This document shows positions 1 to 12,288 of a stretch of DNA of 64,000 nucleotides, piece by piece (within the stretch, counting starts at the first letter, position 1; the number at the start of each line of letters is the position of its first letter). Location of the stretch: positions 310,001 through 374,000 of the forward strand of contig QANY01008203.1 of the NCBI GenBank assembly GCA_003255025.1, in the 5' to 3' direction. Under the pieces are notes generated by a model, which worked only from the letters and a program-made list of their open reading frames with translations, was not told the origin of the DNA and ran no database searches. Both the position numbers and the translations under genes were made by a program. The stretch is from Datisca glomerata. Its lineage: Eukaryota; Streptophyta; Magnoliopsida; Cucurbitales; Datiscaceae.

Positions 1-2200
1 TTGAAATTCATTCTTGAACATTCACTTTTCACTTGAGTGCAGATTTTTTTTTAATTTAAACACGATCACTCAAATCACTCCTCTTTTAGATTGTCATATC
101 GATCCTACATATTAGTCGAATCTTATTAGTCTAGATTTAAATGAACGATCAAACTATCACATCTGTCATCGCTTAATAATGACAGAGGTTCTTCACCCGA
201 ATGTGACATATCTTGCAAAAAAACCGTGACAAATATATATGGCAATTGAAGTTAGTATGCCAAAGTCTTATTCTATGTTCTTTCAGATTACTGACTATGT
301 TTCTAATAGATTTATTGTAATTGTCACAATATTTGTCGATTAATATATGATATTAACATCATTTTGACAATAATTAAAAAGAAAGGTTGATAGATAGATT
401 GGAAAGGTCTTGGTATGAGCCAAGGCTGGTTGCATATGAAAGAAATGTGATACTCATTCATTGAATTGTCAACTTTGTATACTTGGGTTTATTAAACATA
501 AAGAAGACATTAATTATTAGAATTTATTAACTTTTCCCCATTTTGCGGTGGTCTTTTAAAGCAATTTATTTATCTAATTAACTAACAGCGTCCACACACC
601 ACCTCATGTTGTTCTATTTTTATGTATGGTTTTTTTAAGTGTAAGATCACGGGTCCTCATTCTTTTAAAGTTAGACTAACCATACTCAATTCGAGAGGTT
701 AGATATAAAGTCTGGTCATAAATATTTTGAATGAGAGTCGAACTCGCTCAGAATCGAACGATTTGACTCCATTAAAGTGTTTTAACAATTGACGCCTGCT
801 CTTAGTAGCCTTAGGAATAATTCTTCACATTAACATTATGTGTATCTCTTCTTTAACAAGGCTTATGGAGTCCACCAAAATCTATATAATATATAAAATC
901 AACTACTTTAATGTAAAAAAATAATATCAATGATTTTTTTCAAATTTATTCATTTTATTTACACCCATAAGATATAGTAAATCGAATAAAATATATTTTA
1001 TTAGTAAGTCATGAATATTTAATATTACAATATATTCTCGAATTCTTGTTAAATTTTACATTCGAAATTATTTTATTTAAAATTTTAGATTCTTTATTTT
1101 AATTGTTATATGTGTTCTGATTTTACTTTTTACTATCTCAAATATAAATTTATATTTCTAAGTATTTGCTTTGTAATACTTAAATTTTATCCGGTTCTGT
1201 TTTATTCTCAACATATGTTCTGTATTAATTGATACAATGTCTGTTATACTAAACTGTATTAATTCATTGCGATACCAAACATAAAATAAATCATACATAT
1301 TTTCATTCCTTCTGGTATGAGTTGTCAAACATACTCTAAAGTATTATGGAAGAAGGGGAAATGCATTTTCATCCTCACACATATTCCCAATTAAGTCCCC
1401 CCATGAGTATAATTTTCCCAAGTCACCAAATAATTTTTAATTCATTGTAATTAAATCGCTCATCAAGTCTCAAACGTTGAAGTAGTCTTTGTAGATCTAG
1501 ACATATAAAATTAACATTTAGTCTTTTGCATCAATGACATAATTGTAACATTTAAATTATTCAAGGATTTGATCATGGAAATTAAACCCATGATAATTAA
1601 AAATTAGAGTAAATTTAGATGATCCAAAATTTACTTTGTCCACAGAAGAATACATGATTTCATGTATCTGGAACTTTGTTTTCCAATTCTATATATAACA
1701 GCACATTGTCCTTAGTTTTCTCGTAACATGTTACTCAACACTATTAACGTGCAATATATGTCGTGAGATCATAGATTCATGTCACAACTGAGAATCTTTT
1801 TTTGCTTGCTGGCATGATGAGAGACCATACACTGCCATATCTCATAATAATATTGAGTACAATGATGTTACACAACATCTTTCTGTATTTGAATACAATA
1901 CATATTATTAGAACACATAGAAACCACATATATATATTTACTGAGTACTCTGATACTGGCATAATAAAGAATAAGTTTCTTAGTAAATGAAAGGATGATG
2001 AAGCCAGGCTGTGTTGAAATTTGTGTGAACAATGCTCAAATGTTGGCCACAATTCAGATATGTCAATGACAATTCTTTTTCAAAGGTACAACAACATTAA
2101 TTTCACAGCATAAATGAAGCTCACATGCCCCTCTTAAATTGCCCAACGGTGCTTATTTATTTAGCTCTCCTTGCAATATAAGCATGTGGTTCCTCCTGTG
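1..2200. other. Intergenic AT-rich DNA
   Basis: No open reading frame here shows domain similarity that I recognise. The stretch is AT-rich and contains one possible SINE (listed separately). I see nothing else that I can support. Confidence 0.5.
630..800 (-). mobile_element. Possible tRNA-derived SINE fragment
   Basis: Read on the minus strand, positions 735-745 give GAGTTCGACTC, which fits a Pol III internal B box (GTTCGANTC). A weaker A-box-like stretch lies upstream. The body continues to a short oligo-A tail (complement of the T run near 632-637). That order (tRNA-like head, body, A tail) is typical of plant SINEs. No target-site duplication was found, so the call is weak. Confidence 0.25.
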
Positions 2201-4545
2201 AATACCATTTTTTGTAAAATCACACAATAAATTTCTTTGGCTTTGTACCTTATATGCTTTGCACAACATTTATCACTTGTCTCAATCTTTTCATAAGCTA
2301 ATCGTATTCAATGAAACTTCAGAGATGCCAATAATGCAATCAAGTACAAAAGAATTTCGTTACCGTCTCGACCATTTGTACACGCGATCTCAGAACCCTA
2401 CAGAAAACAAAAGTTCTGAGTTTTGGGTTAAAGGGTAGGAATGAAACCGACATCAAATCCTGATATAAGCGCCGAGAAACTGAGATATGTTCAACCAATG
2501 TGTGTCGGCAAGAAATCAACATTAAGATGATTAAGTTGTGAATCTAAAAAAACTAAACCAGGACAATATCAGTGAGTGATTTTTCTATTGACTAAGGGTC
2601 ACTTGGCTGCTATAGATTCTTCCACTCATTTATGCTAATTAAACAAATATATGCTAATTAGTTTTCTGCAAGGGGAAATAAGTCAGACAAAAGGAAATAA
2701 AATTCAGCCACTTTTATGGGTAGAAGTCTAATCCAGTTATCTAAGCACAGCATTGAATAGTTGATGAAATAATGTAAGCAAGAAGAAGATCAAGTACACT
2801 GAAATATGGAAAGGATCTCCAAGTATATTTATGAAGTATTTGAAAAGTAAAAGAATCGGAATATTGAGTCCATCAAAGTTCAGATTAGGGTCCACTGTAA
2901 GTATCAGTCAGAGATCACTCTTGAAGTTACCTAAAGAAAAGGGCAGTAGAGCACTGTTCCCTGGCAAATGTTAGAGCAGCCTTGTTTAACCAAACCAAAC
3001 TAATTAGTAGCAGCTTAAAGGGAAACCATGAGAATAAATTGCCTAGTTCCTAAAACCACCAACAAAATCCGACACATCGGGATCAAGCTTGTGAACAGTA
3101 TCTCAAGTTTCTCTACTAAGACCAAAAGCTTTAAGCCATATCAGTAAAACATCAACGGGAGATTTCTCCTCTACATCAAACCAAGAAGGTGTTAGGTGAT
3201 TTATCGTAAACAGGGAGGGAGATGGTTTGATCACTTGATTACAGTAACAACCTTTCAAGTTCCAATACCATTGTAATTGTTCTTCGAACAACTATTGGCT
3301 AAATGAGCATTAAAGTTTCATGCCCAGCTTTTTTTATCAGTAAAGTAATATAGATTTTATTTTCCAAAAGAAATTCCCTGAAGGATAAGTACAGCTTTCG
3401 TTCAACTAAAATTCAAAAGATAAAAAGAAATACAAATAATCACCCCCCCCTCCCCCCCAAAGATTTGTTCCATATTCTTTCTACAATAACATGAATGACA
3501 AACTAGAAACACAAACAGAACTAAAACTGCAGATGCGGCATGAATGCCATTCCAAGTCACTGGAAGTCTGATCAATCAGATCACAGTGTTAACCATTGTC
3601 ATCATCCAATTCACAGAGAACAGAGGTAGAAAACAAGACAAAGATTTAGCTGCAGAACAACCAGCTGGTTAGCTTGATATAAAATTTGTAGCAAATTCCA
3701 AAGACTGTGCATGGATCTTCACAGTTTTAGTTTACATCGAAGATGCACTTTTTTAATTAAATGAAAATTTCAGAACCGCAAGGAAGTTATAGTAAATGAA
3801 ATCATCCTCTCTTTCATAAAAAATTTAAATGACTAAGAGGTTCCTGCTGACATGTTATACAAAAAATCTTGTTGAGAGGGCAGAGGAAAATATTTGGCAA
3901 AAGAACCAATCCTTCTGGAAGATTGACATTATCTTATGAACAAACCATGATTGGAAAATTTAAAATGTACTACAATCACTAAGGAAAACTCAACCCTCCC
4001 ACTCTCTTAAACTACATTGGTTTTCAACTCTCCCACTTTAAAACACAGATTAGGCAGGCCAATATGCAAGTAAACCAGCATCACTGTTTGTTAGTGAATT
4101 GAAAGTCCAATAGGTGAGAATGGTATGCAGTAATCTGGACTTCAGAGTCAATCTGACATCTATGTCCAGTGTTTGTATGTGCTTTCGTTAGAATACAACT
4201 GTTGATATTTATGTCATTAATTCATAAATCGGATTGACTTCTGATTTGCATCTCCTCCTTGAAGAAAATTCTATGGTACCGGGATGCATCAAGCTCAGGT
4301 ACCTAAGAATAACACGTCCTTAACAAAGAGAAATAGACTTAGGAACTGAGTTTTTTCTTATATTTTCTTATGTTGAGAGCTTAATTTATACTGTTTTCTT
4401 TTGTTACTTATGATTCTTTCTTTTAAGCAAATTGTTCTTTATGATTTTGATAGAATAGTTTTGGGGACTTGTTCCAGGTTTGGCTCATCTAAACTAAAGG
4501 AGGTTAATCAGATGTATTTTCTTTTGGAAGGGATGAAAATCCAGT
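2200..4545. other. No coding evidence; possible 3' part of a non-coding transcript
   Basis: Small open frames here (for example around 3103-3291 and 2340-2522 on the minus strand) have no recognisable domain. The stretch lies downstream, on the minus strand, of the snoRNA-like pair and its promoter-like region, so it may belong to the same primary transcript. It contains a mixed poly-C tract near 3442-3459 and a strong hairpin near 4135-4172 (CTGGAC paired with GTCCAG). Confidence 0.3.
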
Positions 4546-4548
4546 CCA

Positions 4549-4680
4549 ATATGTAAGGGCATTACAGGCAGCAGAAACATATAAATTTGAGCTACAAAGC
4601 GGATCCCAAAATCAATTTCTGCACACTGAGAATAGGCACTTGTGGATATTGAATGATCACACAGCCTTAGTACTGGTGCA
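4549..4680 (-). ncRNA. Putative H/ACA snoRNA, copy 2 of a tandem pair
   Basis: On the minus strand this unit folds as two hairpins separated by a hinge. The first hairpin has a lower stem GCAC (4676-4679) paired with GTGC (4621-4624) and an upper stem AGGC/GCCT. An H-box-like AGAAAT follows. The second hairpin has an upper stem GTAGC/GCTGC with an inner AAAT/GTTT. The unit ends with ACA exactly three bases before the proposed 3' end, 13 bases after the upper stem, which fits the H/ACA rule. The neighbouring copy keeps the same folds with compensating changes. The H box deviates from ANANNA, the lower stem of the second hairpin is short, and the rRNA target is unknown. Confidence 0.5.
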
Positions 4681-4739
4681 ATATCAAATGTAATTGAAAT
4701 TTCATTTTCTTTCTCTCTAGAGTATGAAAGTCAAATACA

Positions 4740-4869
4740 ATATGTAAGGGCATTACAGGCAGCAGAAACATGTAAGTTTGAGCTGCAAAGCGGATCCCAC
4801 CATTGATATATGCAAATGAGATTAGGCGCCAGAGGATTCAATGGTCACAGAGCCTTAATATTCTTGCAA
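4740..4869 (-). ncRNA. Putative H/ACA snoRNA, copy 1 of a tandem pair
   Basis: This is a diverged duplicate of the unit 60 bases away. On the minus strand the lower stem of hairpin 1 is GCAA (4864-4867) with TTGC (4812-4815), where the other copy has GCAC/GTGC: an A-U pair replaced by C-G. AGGC/GCCT forms the upper stem and ATATCA fits the H-box consensus ANANNA. Hairpin 2 has GCAGC/GCTGC and AAAC/GTTT, and ACA lies three bases before the end. The half from hairpin 2 to ACA is the most conserved part. It probably guides pseudouridylation of rRNA or snRNA. The promoter-like motifs about 450 bases upstream are of the type used by plant snoRNA clusters. The function is inferred from structure only. 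Confidence 0.5.
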
Positions 4870-5286
4870 TACATATAGTAGATTTGGCAAAAGCAAAATA
4901 AAAAATGCTTTCAAACAACAGTTCAACTTCCCAGAATACTAGAGAACAATGGTTGTGATCATATCAGCAGCTCCACAGTTTCCTGACCTTCACCTTTCTT
5001 CCTTATATCTATCATAGTTGAAGAACTAATGAACGGAATTCATATCGGAGATTTCTAGTTAGCTTGATTATCATACTCCCAAAAACAAAAATCTCAGCAT
5101 TATCCGAAAGGAACAGTAATAGCAGAATCAAAGAGAAGAAAGAAAAACTTGCAATGCTTGGAATGTTCTAAAGTTTCAACTCAGAAAACCATATATTCGA
5201 AGCTACAATTGAAGTGAGAAGAAGTGCAACGAAAGCCGTGGATTTTAAGAGAAAAAATTGCAAATTGAAAACTAAAGAACAAGAAG

Positions 5287-5484
5287 AACCCTAGTTCATG
5301 TTACTACATCTTCTCTTGCTTGAGCTAATTCCGCATAAATACTTGCGGAGGGTTGAAACTTGTAGGAATAGGTCGTTGCAATTAGGGCATTACATGGGTA
5401 ACCCGTAACTGTTGATCTGAGCCCTTTGAATATCAACGGCGCGTATGTGAAAAGTCTTGGCCCAAATTCTACCCACAGGCCCAA
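5287..5484 (-). promoter_or_regulatory. Promoter-like region: site II motifs, TATA box and telo-box, firing leftward
   Basis: On the minus strand there are two TTGGGCC site II motifs (5478-5484 and 5459-5465), then a TATA-like TATTTATG (about 5333-5341), then a telo-box (AACCCTA on the plus strand, 5287-5293) where transcription would start. Site II plus telo-box is the signature of plant ribosomal-protein and snoRNA promoters. The direction points at the H/ACA-like pair. An open frame of 62 codons also crosses this region but has no recognisable domain. Confidence 0.45.
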
Positions 5485-5559
5485 CCCTGATGGCCCTTTT
5501 TCTCGGCTTTTCGACGCTATTTTTCCTTTCGGAAAAAATTATTAAAAAAAACGAAAAAT

Positions 5560-7150
5560 GGCCGCAAAAAAAAATATGAAAAGACAAAAAAGTCACCTTA
5601 ACCGCGTGAACTGCAAAATTGACTGAAAATTACTAAAGTAATTAATTTAGTGAAAAAAATTACACATGTGTAAATAAGTTCTTACATTGCATTTGTGTAA
5701 TTTTGATAACTAAATTCGTTGCTCTCCTCATTTTCATATAAATTTTTAGACATTTTTCGCAATTTACCACTTTTTTTATCATCTTCCTAGTTCTCCCTTA
5801 CTATAATATTAAATAACATATAATATTATTTTGTATTCCAATTTAGGGCTAATATACTTTAGTATGACATTTAATATAATTTGAGCAAAAAGTTAAAATA
5901 TAATTTAATATAACCTTCCCTCAATGTGGTAGTTAGACATTACTTTCATTTTAAAAGATAATGATATTATCATGTCTTATGGCATTGTTATTACTGTGAT
6001 AATGTTAAAAATTAGTCTATAATATAATAAACACAATAGTTTTTTATCATGTAATATTACCACATTAATGCCCTCATAGTCACAGTAGGATACAATTTTC
6101 GCATTGTATTATAGTTTTATTGTTAAGTTTTTTTTCCAAAACAGGAACCTCAACTTTTAAAAAATTAGAGGAAGGTAGTCGCTCTGTCGTTGTCGCTCTT
6201 TGTTATGATATATTTATAATTATTAAGAAGGACAAACATGTTATGACCACCAGATGTACAGACAATATGCATGTGATTAGTTACTTCAATAAGATCTTTA
6301 TTCTACTTAAAAGAGAAATTATCAAACATCTAGCATTCCCTCACGCTTGGCACTCATGAATTTTTTATTTGAGACAAAAAAAAACTATGCCTTCGCCATA
6401 TCAAATCTGACGATGAATCTTAAGTTGAGAATAAGTGGAACCAATTGATTCCGATCCAATTAAAGGGTTGACTAAAAGAAAACACACGATTGTTGGGGAA
6501 CCACCATTGTCTTTTGGGAGTGATGAAGGTCCACAATTATGCCTTTCTACTACACCTGGTCACTGCTGTCTTCTACCCTTCCTTAATGGACACCAACATA
6601 TAGTGATGTCCCTTCTTCATACTTTATCTTATCTATTGTGACAACTCACATAGGGATTTCTCTCTTTCTTTTTTCTTTTCGAGTTCAAGATTTTAATATT
6701 GTCATTGTTATTATTGTTGAAATTAGCACAATGCACTAGTGTTTTTTAGAATGATAATCTTTCTAAATTCTGTTTTATTGTTATGGGTCTTTGGGATATG
6801 AAAGAAATATACAGTAATACAAATTAATTTGACCATATTATTAATTTTTGTCTCTTTTCTTTCAAGTCCCTTCTACTTTCTTTCTTTTCTGTTCGCTTCA
6901 TATTTGAATTTCCAAAAAAATTCCACAATAGTTTACTACTACACATGAATGCATTAATTAATTGCGTAAATTTGTATACATATTTCCTTTAGATGACAAG
7001 AGACAAACCGACCATTAGAAGCACTGGTTTATAATTTGGATTCTTCTGTCCCCGACTCCACCCCAATGACCCCAGCATCCAAAATTGAAACCATTACTTC
7101 TCACATAGCATAATTAATATATTATCGCTCTTTTCGAGTGAGATATATTA
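5560..7150. other. Intergenic DNA, no gene seen
   Basis: The stretch is AT-rich. Two short open frames (6120-6359 and 6435-6641) show no recognisable domain or clear coding character. I see no repeat or RNA gene that I can support. Confidence 0.45.
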
Positions 7151-7446
7151 ATTATAGGGGTGTACGATCTTATACCGAATCTATCGATCGAAATCGAATT
7201 GAAAATAATTGTGTCGGTCAGTTCTTTACAAGATTTTGGTTTGATTCGATTCAGAAAAAAATTGAATAACTGGAATTTCAATTGGATTTTTATTTTTAGT
7301 GCGTTTCGAGCCAAACTAAATTGAAACTTTAGTCTTAGTTTTAATTGTATTAAATTTTCACCATGTTTAGTTTAGTTTTAATGTTGTAATTTATTTAAAA
7401 CCCATCAATTAGGTTAAAACATTTATGTATTTTTGCATTGAAAATT

Positions 7447-7607
7447 GAGTAATTTGTAAAACTACATCATTTCCAAATTTGCTAAGGAAAAATATATCCA
7501 TTTCTCAAATATCAGAAAATTGTATCTCTGGCCTACCAATCAAATCAACCAGTTATAATCTATATCTTCCCAATGCACATATCAAATCACCTAAGGTTGA
7601 CAAATAC
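7447..7607 (+). repeat. Left arm of a long inverted repeat
   Basis: The stretch from GAGTAATTTGTAAA to GGTTGACAAATAC reappears in inverse orientation at 12978-13153. Shared segments include TTTGCTAAGGAAAAATATA, TCAGAAAATTGTATCTC and AGGTTGACAAATAC. The arms have small insertions relative to each other. Confidence 0.8.
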
Positions 7608-7659
7608 TAATTTCATAATTTTTAGCTCTATTTTCCCACTTCTTCTCTCTTATTCAACG

Positions 7660-8060
7660 AATGTCGTTCTTCTTCTTCGAGACCATGTGGCTCATTCTTC
7701 TTCTTCAGCGAGACCCGACCTATTATTCTTCTTCAGCAAGACCCGACCCATTCTTCTTTTTCTTCAATGAAACTTGTCCGAGACCCATTATTCTTCTTCA
7801 ACGAAGCTTGCCCGAGACCAATTCTTCTTCTTTTTCTTCTTCAATGAAGCTTTGCCCGAGACTCATTCTTCTTCTTCAACGAAGCTTGCCCGAGACCAGT
7901 TCTTCTTCTTCTTCTTATTCTTCTTCTTCTTCAACGAAGCTTGCCCGAGACCAGTTCTTCTTCTTCTTCTTATTCTTCTTCTTCTTCAATGAAGCTTGCC
8001 CGAGACCCATTCTTCTTCTTCAGTGAGACTCGACCTATTTTTCTTCTTCTCATTCTTTAG
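7660..8060 (+). repeat. TTC-rich minisatellite
   Basis: A unit built of TTCTTC runs plus AACGAAGCTTGCCCGAGACC recurs about seven times with varying TTC length. The open frames that cross it (strings of Ser and Phe) are artefacts of the repeat. Confidence 0.9.
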
Positions 8061-8134
8061 CGAGACGGACTCATTCTTCTTCTTCTTCTTTTTATTCTTA
8101 AACAAGAGGCATTCTTCTTCTTTTTCTTCACTTG

Positions 8135-8595
8135 GTGTCTGAGTTGCTGACTGGCAGAAATAAATAACTACTTGAAGGGTTCGCACAGTCATAAACAACT
8201 ACTTGAACCCTTCAAGTAGTCACATGTTATGTTTTGATCACGGAGAGAATAAAAATAACTACTCGAAGGGTTCAAGTAATCATAAACATCCACTTGAACC
8301 TTTCAAGTGGTCACCTGGTGTTTGAGTCACTGACTGACAGGAAAAAAATAACTATTTGAAGGATTCAAGTAATCCTAGAAAATTACTTGAACCCTTCAAG
8401 TAGTCACCTGGTATCTGGTTTGTTTACTGGAAGAATAAAACAACTACTTGAAGGGTTCAAGTAGCCATAAAATACTATTTGAACCCTTCAAGTAATCACC
8501 TGGTGACTGGGTTGTTTACTGGCATAATAAAAATAACTACTTGAATAGTTCAAGTAGTCATTAATGATGACTTAAAGGGTTCAACTTATCGTAAA
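8135..8595 (+). repeat. Subterminal array of palindromic repeats, left copy
   Basis: About five units of roughly 95 bp lie here. Each has a spacer related to GACTGGCAGAATAAAA, a palindrome CTACTTGAAGGGTTCAAGTAG, a short spacer with CATAA, and the same palindrome with the inverse centre (GAACCCTTC), followed by TCACCTGGTG. Arms are perfect or near-perfect. The same array occurs inverted at 12640-12975. Paired subterminal arrays like this are typical transposase-binding regions of hAT and CACTA elements. Confidence 0.8.
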
Positions 8596-8877
8596 AATAC
8601 ATAGAATATACATACTGAAAAAATTTAAAAAAAAACTCTTATATTGTTTTGTTTACTAGCAGAATCAACTAAGGATAAATTCCATTAACTTCTCAGGTTA
8701 TTTATGAGGGCATGATGGCCAACAAATGTTTGATAAAAATACTATTTAAGAGTTGGATGAGTCAGTTCTTGGTTTAAGACTATTTTTTTTTGTATTCTAA
8801 ACATGTGTAAGTACAATATGTCAAGTTCTAATGTCAATGATTTTACATATGGAAGATTGAGATTTGTTAACCAAATA

Positions 8878-9147
8878 TGTGTTTATGGAAGAAGGGTTGC
8901 TGTGAAAATATCATAGTCAAACTGAAACAAAAGTAGGCTATATTATTGTTGCTTGGAGAACAAATGTGGGTATTTTGGACGGTACAACCTTCTTGATGAA
9001 GTGAGTGAAGCTAGTAGCAAAAACAATGATTTAAAAGAATTTAAGGACGAGCTACAACGCATGGATATAAGGATTCAAGTATTAGAGAGTTGGACAAGCA
9101 CATTGAAAATTTTTTCCATGTTTGCATTCTATGTTTTATCTTTATAA
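8878..9147 (+). pseudogene. Decayed GRF-type zinc-finger protein
   Basis: One reading frame starting at TGT 8878 reads CVYGRRVAVKIS, then two in-frame stops, then YYCCLENKCGYFGRYN, an acidic, probably coiled segment (DLKEFKDELQRMDIRIQVLE), and a hydrophobic tail (FSMFAFYVLSL) with a stop at 9145-9147. Spacing of the Cys residues and the CGYF motif match plant GRF zinc fingers, small proteins that usually have a GRF domain, a coiled coil and a C-terminal hydrophobic segment. No good start codon lies upstream and the two stops fall inside the finger, so it is broken. It sits between the two palindrome arrays, suggesting that it was cargo of the transposon. Confidence 0.6.
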
Positions 9148-10227
9148 TTATGGCCATTGTGTTGGAATTATATCTATAAAGTAGGGTGTAATAACTATTT
9201 ATATTTATTTAGTTATTTCTCTAACAATTTGTATCACTAAATTTAATGAATGAATGAAAGTTTTTCTATTAATTAAAGTGTGTTTATAATTTATTCAAGT
9301 CCTGAAACTATTGTCAACGTAAAAAGAGTAAAGACGGAGGGGTCTTCCATACAAACTCTTATAAAATAGTTCAAAATGTTATTCGTAATCTTAGATCGAC
9401 TGAATAATTGAGTCTGATTATAACTGTTAGGTTGAACCAAAGGATGTCGGTCTTAGGACATGTGAGTGGAGACTCTAACGATTGACCTAGATATATTGTG
9501 GAACATGTTGAACAGATCAGTGACAAATTAGTTTAGAGCAAATCCATTTATCTAGCTCTAAATCGAATTATTACACATTAAGGGTATTTTTGTAATTATT
9601 TTAATCTTGAGGTGAGTACAAAACTTGTCCTAATTAGTCATGATCATTGATACGTCAAATGAGTGAGTTCGAATTACGGGACAATACCTCAGCTGTTGGG
9701 ATAATGATTCAACTATGTTGGAGTTGAGTGATTCATAGATATAGAAATTCGTGACGAGATTGTAAATGCAACAATATCACATTATGCTTTATTGATGAGT
9801 GTGTGAATAAATTAACTTGACCAAGTATTGGATGAAATGAATCATTGAATAAGATATGATGAACTGTACGAGACAATTCACTGTTATGTCTTTCTTATTC
9901 ACAGTCAATAAATGAGATAAAGAAATAATAATCTGGAGGGATAAAATGATAATTTTATATCTCGTTCTTGTTACTGATATTCATGAAGGTGAACATGTAG
10001 AAATGTTCTGTGGACCGTGAAATAAAAATGTTTATTTGCACCAACGAAAAATGTAGCGCGCATGAATCGAGAGTTGATTCGGCATCAAACCTATAATGGA
10101 GTCGTACGATGTCAAGATTAAATTGATCAAGAATTTATGAAATTAAATTCGCCGAGTATTTGAATCTTCTAGATTTATTCATGTGGGCCCATTCGGTCTC
10201 AGGAGTAGATCATATTACAATTTTTTT

Positions 10228-11460
10228 ATAGTGCAAGTGTATATTATCATCGTCAAGCAATAGATTTTTATAAAAATAGAGTATTCTCCACATGATTGAT
10301 TGATATTAAAATATTAAAATTAACTATATCTTAATTCTAATTGAGAATAATGAAAAGTTGAGATTTTTGTATGAAAAATTGAACTAAAAAGATTCATACT
10401 TGATAAGGAGAAAAATTCAAATTTGAACAGCTAAAAGCTCTAAGATATTTTATTTCACCAAACTAAACATGTTCTAAATTTTAAATCTTAATCAATCAAT
10501 ATTTATCAAATTATTGACAACGAATTTCTCTATTATAATTATTAATCTTTCTCAAGCATCGATAACAATGAATCAAAAATACTAATCTAACATCAATATC
10601 AAGATTAAATAAATTGAAATGCATTAAGCACAATAAATTATAATTGCTGCACTAGATCCATAATTATCTATAACTTATGAAATTCTAATGGTATTATAAA
10701 TAAAGAGCAAATTTAATTTTCACTTCTCAGTCTCAGAATTAAATCTAAAATCATGCAATAGTTGGCCAAACGATCACAAGCATTAAGAACAAATTATAAC
10801 ACTAAATAATACTAAATAAACTTCAATTAAATTGAAAATCAAAATTTATGAATTATTATGGTTTGGTTACGTCGTAGCCAAGATAAGAAATTTAGAACAT
10901 ACTAGAATAAGAAAACATCCTAATAATATTCATGAACATAGATGAAAAGAGAAGAAAAACTAGATTTGAAGATGAATTCAAGTTGAGATCCGTCTCCCGA
11001 TTGGACCTGTCTTTGTTTCCTCTCTTAAAAGATTTCTCCTTTGCCTCTCACACCCGAGTCCCTCCAAGAATCCTAAAATATTCTATTTATATACTAGGGT
11101 TAGTCAAGGAATGGATTGGAGCAAAAAAATCACAAACAGATCTAAAATCACGCCAGCATCGCGATGGTGGGAGCCAGCGTCGCGGCGCTGGCTTACTGCT
11201 TATTGTGGTTGCTGCCAGCGTCGTGGCGGTGGAACCCGACGCCGTTCCGCTAGCCATTCTGCCCAGATCTTCATTTTACTCATTTTATCCACATTTTTTC
11301 CTTCCAAATCTTTCAAAATCAACCTAAATGCATTTGAATATCATACCTAGAAGATTAAAATAGAAGCAAACATAAATCAAACAATAAAACTAAAAGAACC
11401 AATAAAATTAAAGTTATGATTATCTAAAATATGAGTGTGAAACACATTCATCAACTCATA
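10228..11460. repeat. Probable nested LTR-like repeat with GC-rich palindromes
   Basis: Sequence character changes near 10228 and returns near 11460. In the middle, 11140-11250 is strongly GC-rich and holds GCCAGCGTCGCGGCGCTGGC, a near-perfect palindrome, with two similar GCCAGC(A/G)TCG blocks nearby. Such blocks occur in LTRs of some plant Ty3/gypsy elements. The ends are not defined and the assignment is tentative. A 131-codon open frame (10932-11327) overlaps it but shows no domain. Confidence 0.3.
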
Positions 11461-11689
11461 ATAACAAGAAATAAAAAAACAACACTAGTTGGACCAAAAA
11501 TATATTTTGGAGCAAGGTATATTTCCTGAACTCATATATGATGGGTGTTGTCACTTAATTAGTGGAGAGTAAATAATTCATGTTCAAATTAATTAATTAG
11601 TTATTTTTTAATTATTAGATAATTAGTAAATAAAATTAATTAGTTGATGGAAATCAATTTAATTTATCAATTTAGATTGATGAATTTGG

Positions 11690-12288
11690 ACACAACATTG
11701 ACACCAGAGAGATATTAATTTTCAGCAATAGTAAATATTTAGGGGTGAATTTTCAGTAATTTAACATATAAGTGTATATGTACAAATTCTGTATTTATTA
11801 TATAAGTGATGACAATAGAGTTGCACCCCTAACCCAAACACAGTGTGTGATTACAAAGAGCAGAGAAAACACAGTTTCTCTCCCTCCCCATAGTTGCCGC
11901 TGAAATACGCAGAGGTGGAGGAAAAAACTTATTTTTCTTCTCCAGTTGTTTTGAGAGCTCACATTTAATTTCTGATCAACATTTGGTTGAGATATACTTT
12001 TTAATCTTATGAGTGGTTGTTGGTGTGAAGACTAATTCAAGTTCTACAAAGAATGAAGAACACAAAGACAATCACTAGAATTCCACCAAGTTAGAAATTC
12101 TCCGATACTGAATAAGGTATAAATCATTTCTACCTCTACTGCATATGTTTAACTAAGTATGAATAATTGTAAGTATGATTTTAATATTTAATATGAGTAA
12201 ATTGGTTTTAGAAAAATTCTGATATTCCACCCACGAACCATTCGTGGTTCAATTATTTTTCTTTAAAATTTTAAAACGTGATCTAACA
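11690..12288 (+). repeat. LTR 3' part, dispersed repeat copy 1
   Basis: This stretch is similar along its length to 22865-23547. Shared landmarks are a TGTGTGATTACA/TGTGTAATTACA block, a CCCC-rich leader, TTGCCG, GTTTTGAGAGC, GATATTCC(A/G)C and the ending GATCTAACA/GATCCAACA. The ending in CA fits an LTR end. Confidence 0.6.

Larger units (their letters stand above)
9160..12288 (+). mobile_element. LTR-type retroelement insertion with CATTG target duplication
   Basis: The insert starts TGTTGG (9160) and ends CTAACA (12288). It is flanked by perfect 5-bp duplications CATTG at 9155-9159 and 12289-12293, the hallmark of retroviral-type integration. No gag or pol domain is recognisable inside. 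The left kilobase and the right 600 bases look like copia-LTR sequence. The middle (about 10228-11460) looks like a further nested repeat, so this may be a solo LTR split by a later insertion or a derivative without coding capacity. It lies 13 bases after the stop of the GRF pseudogene. Confidence 0.65.

Noticed and set aside
735..747. Functional tRNA gene suggested by the B-box-like motif
   Set aside because: No cloverleaf can be formed around it; it is at best a SINE remnant.
5296..5484. 62-codon minus-strand open frame as a small protein gene
   Set aside because: It overlaps the site II, TATA and telo-box promoter motifs and has no recognisable domain.
7661..8026. Open frame of 121 codons in the TTC-rich minisatellite
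   Set aside because: The repeat length is compatible with open frames by chance; the product is only Ser/Phe strings with repeat-derived peptides.
10932..11327. 131-codon open frame in the GC-rich island
   Set aside because: The composition follows the palindromic LTR-like repeat and no domain is visible.
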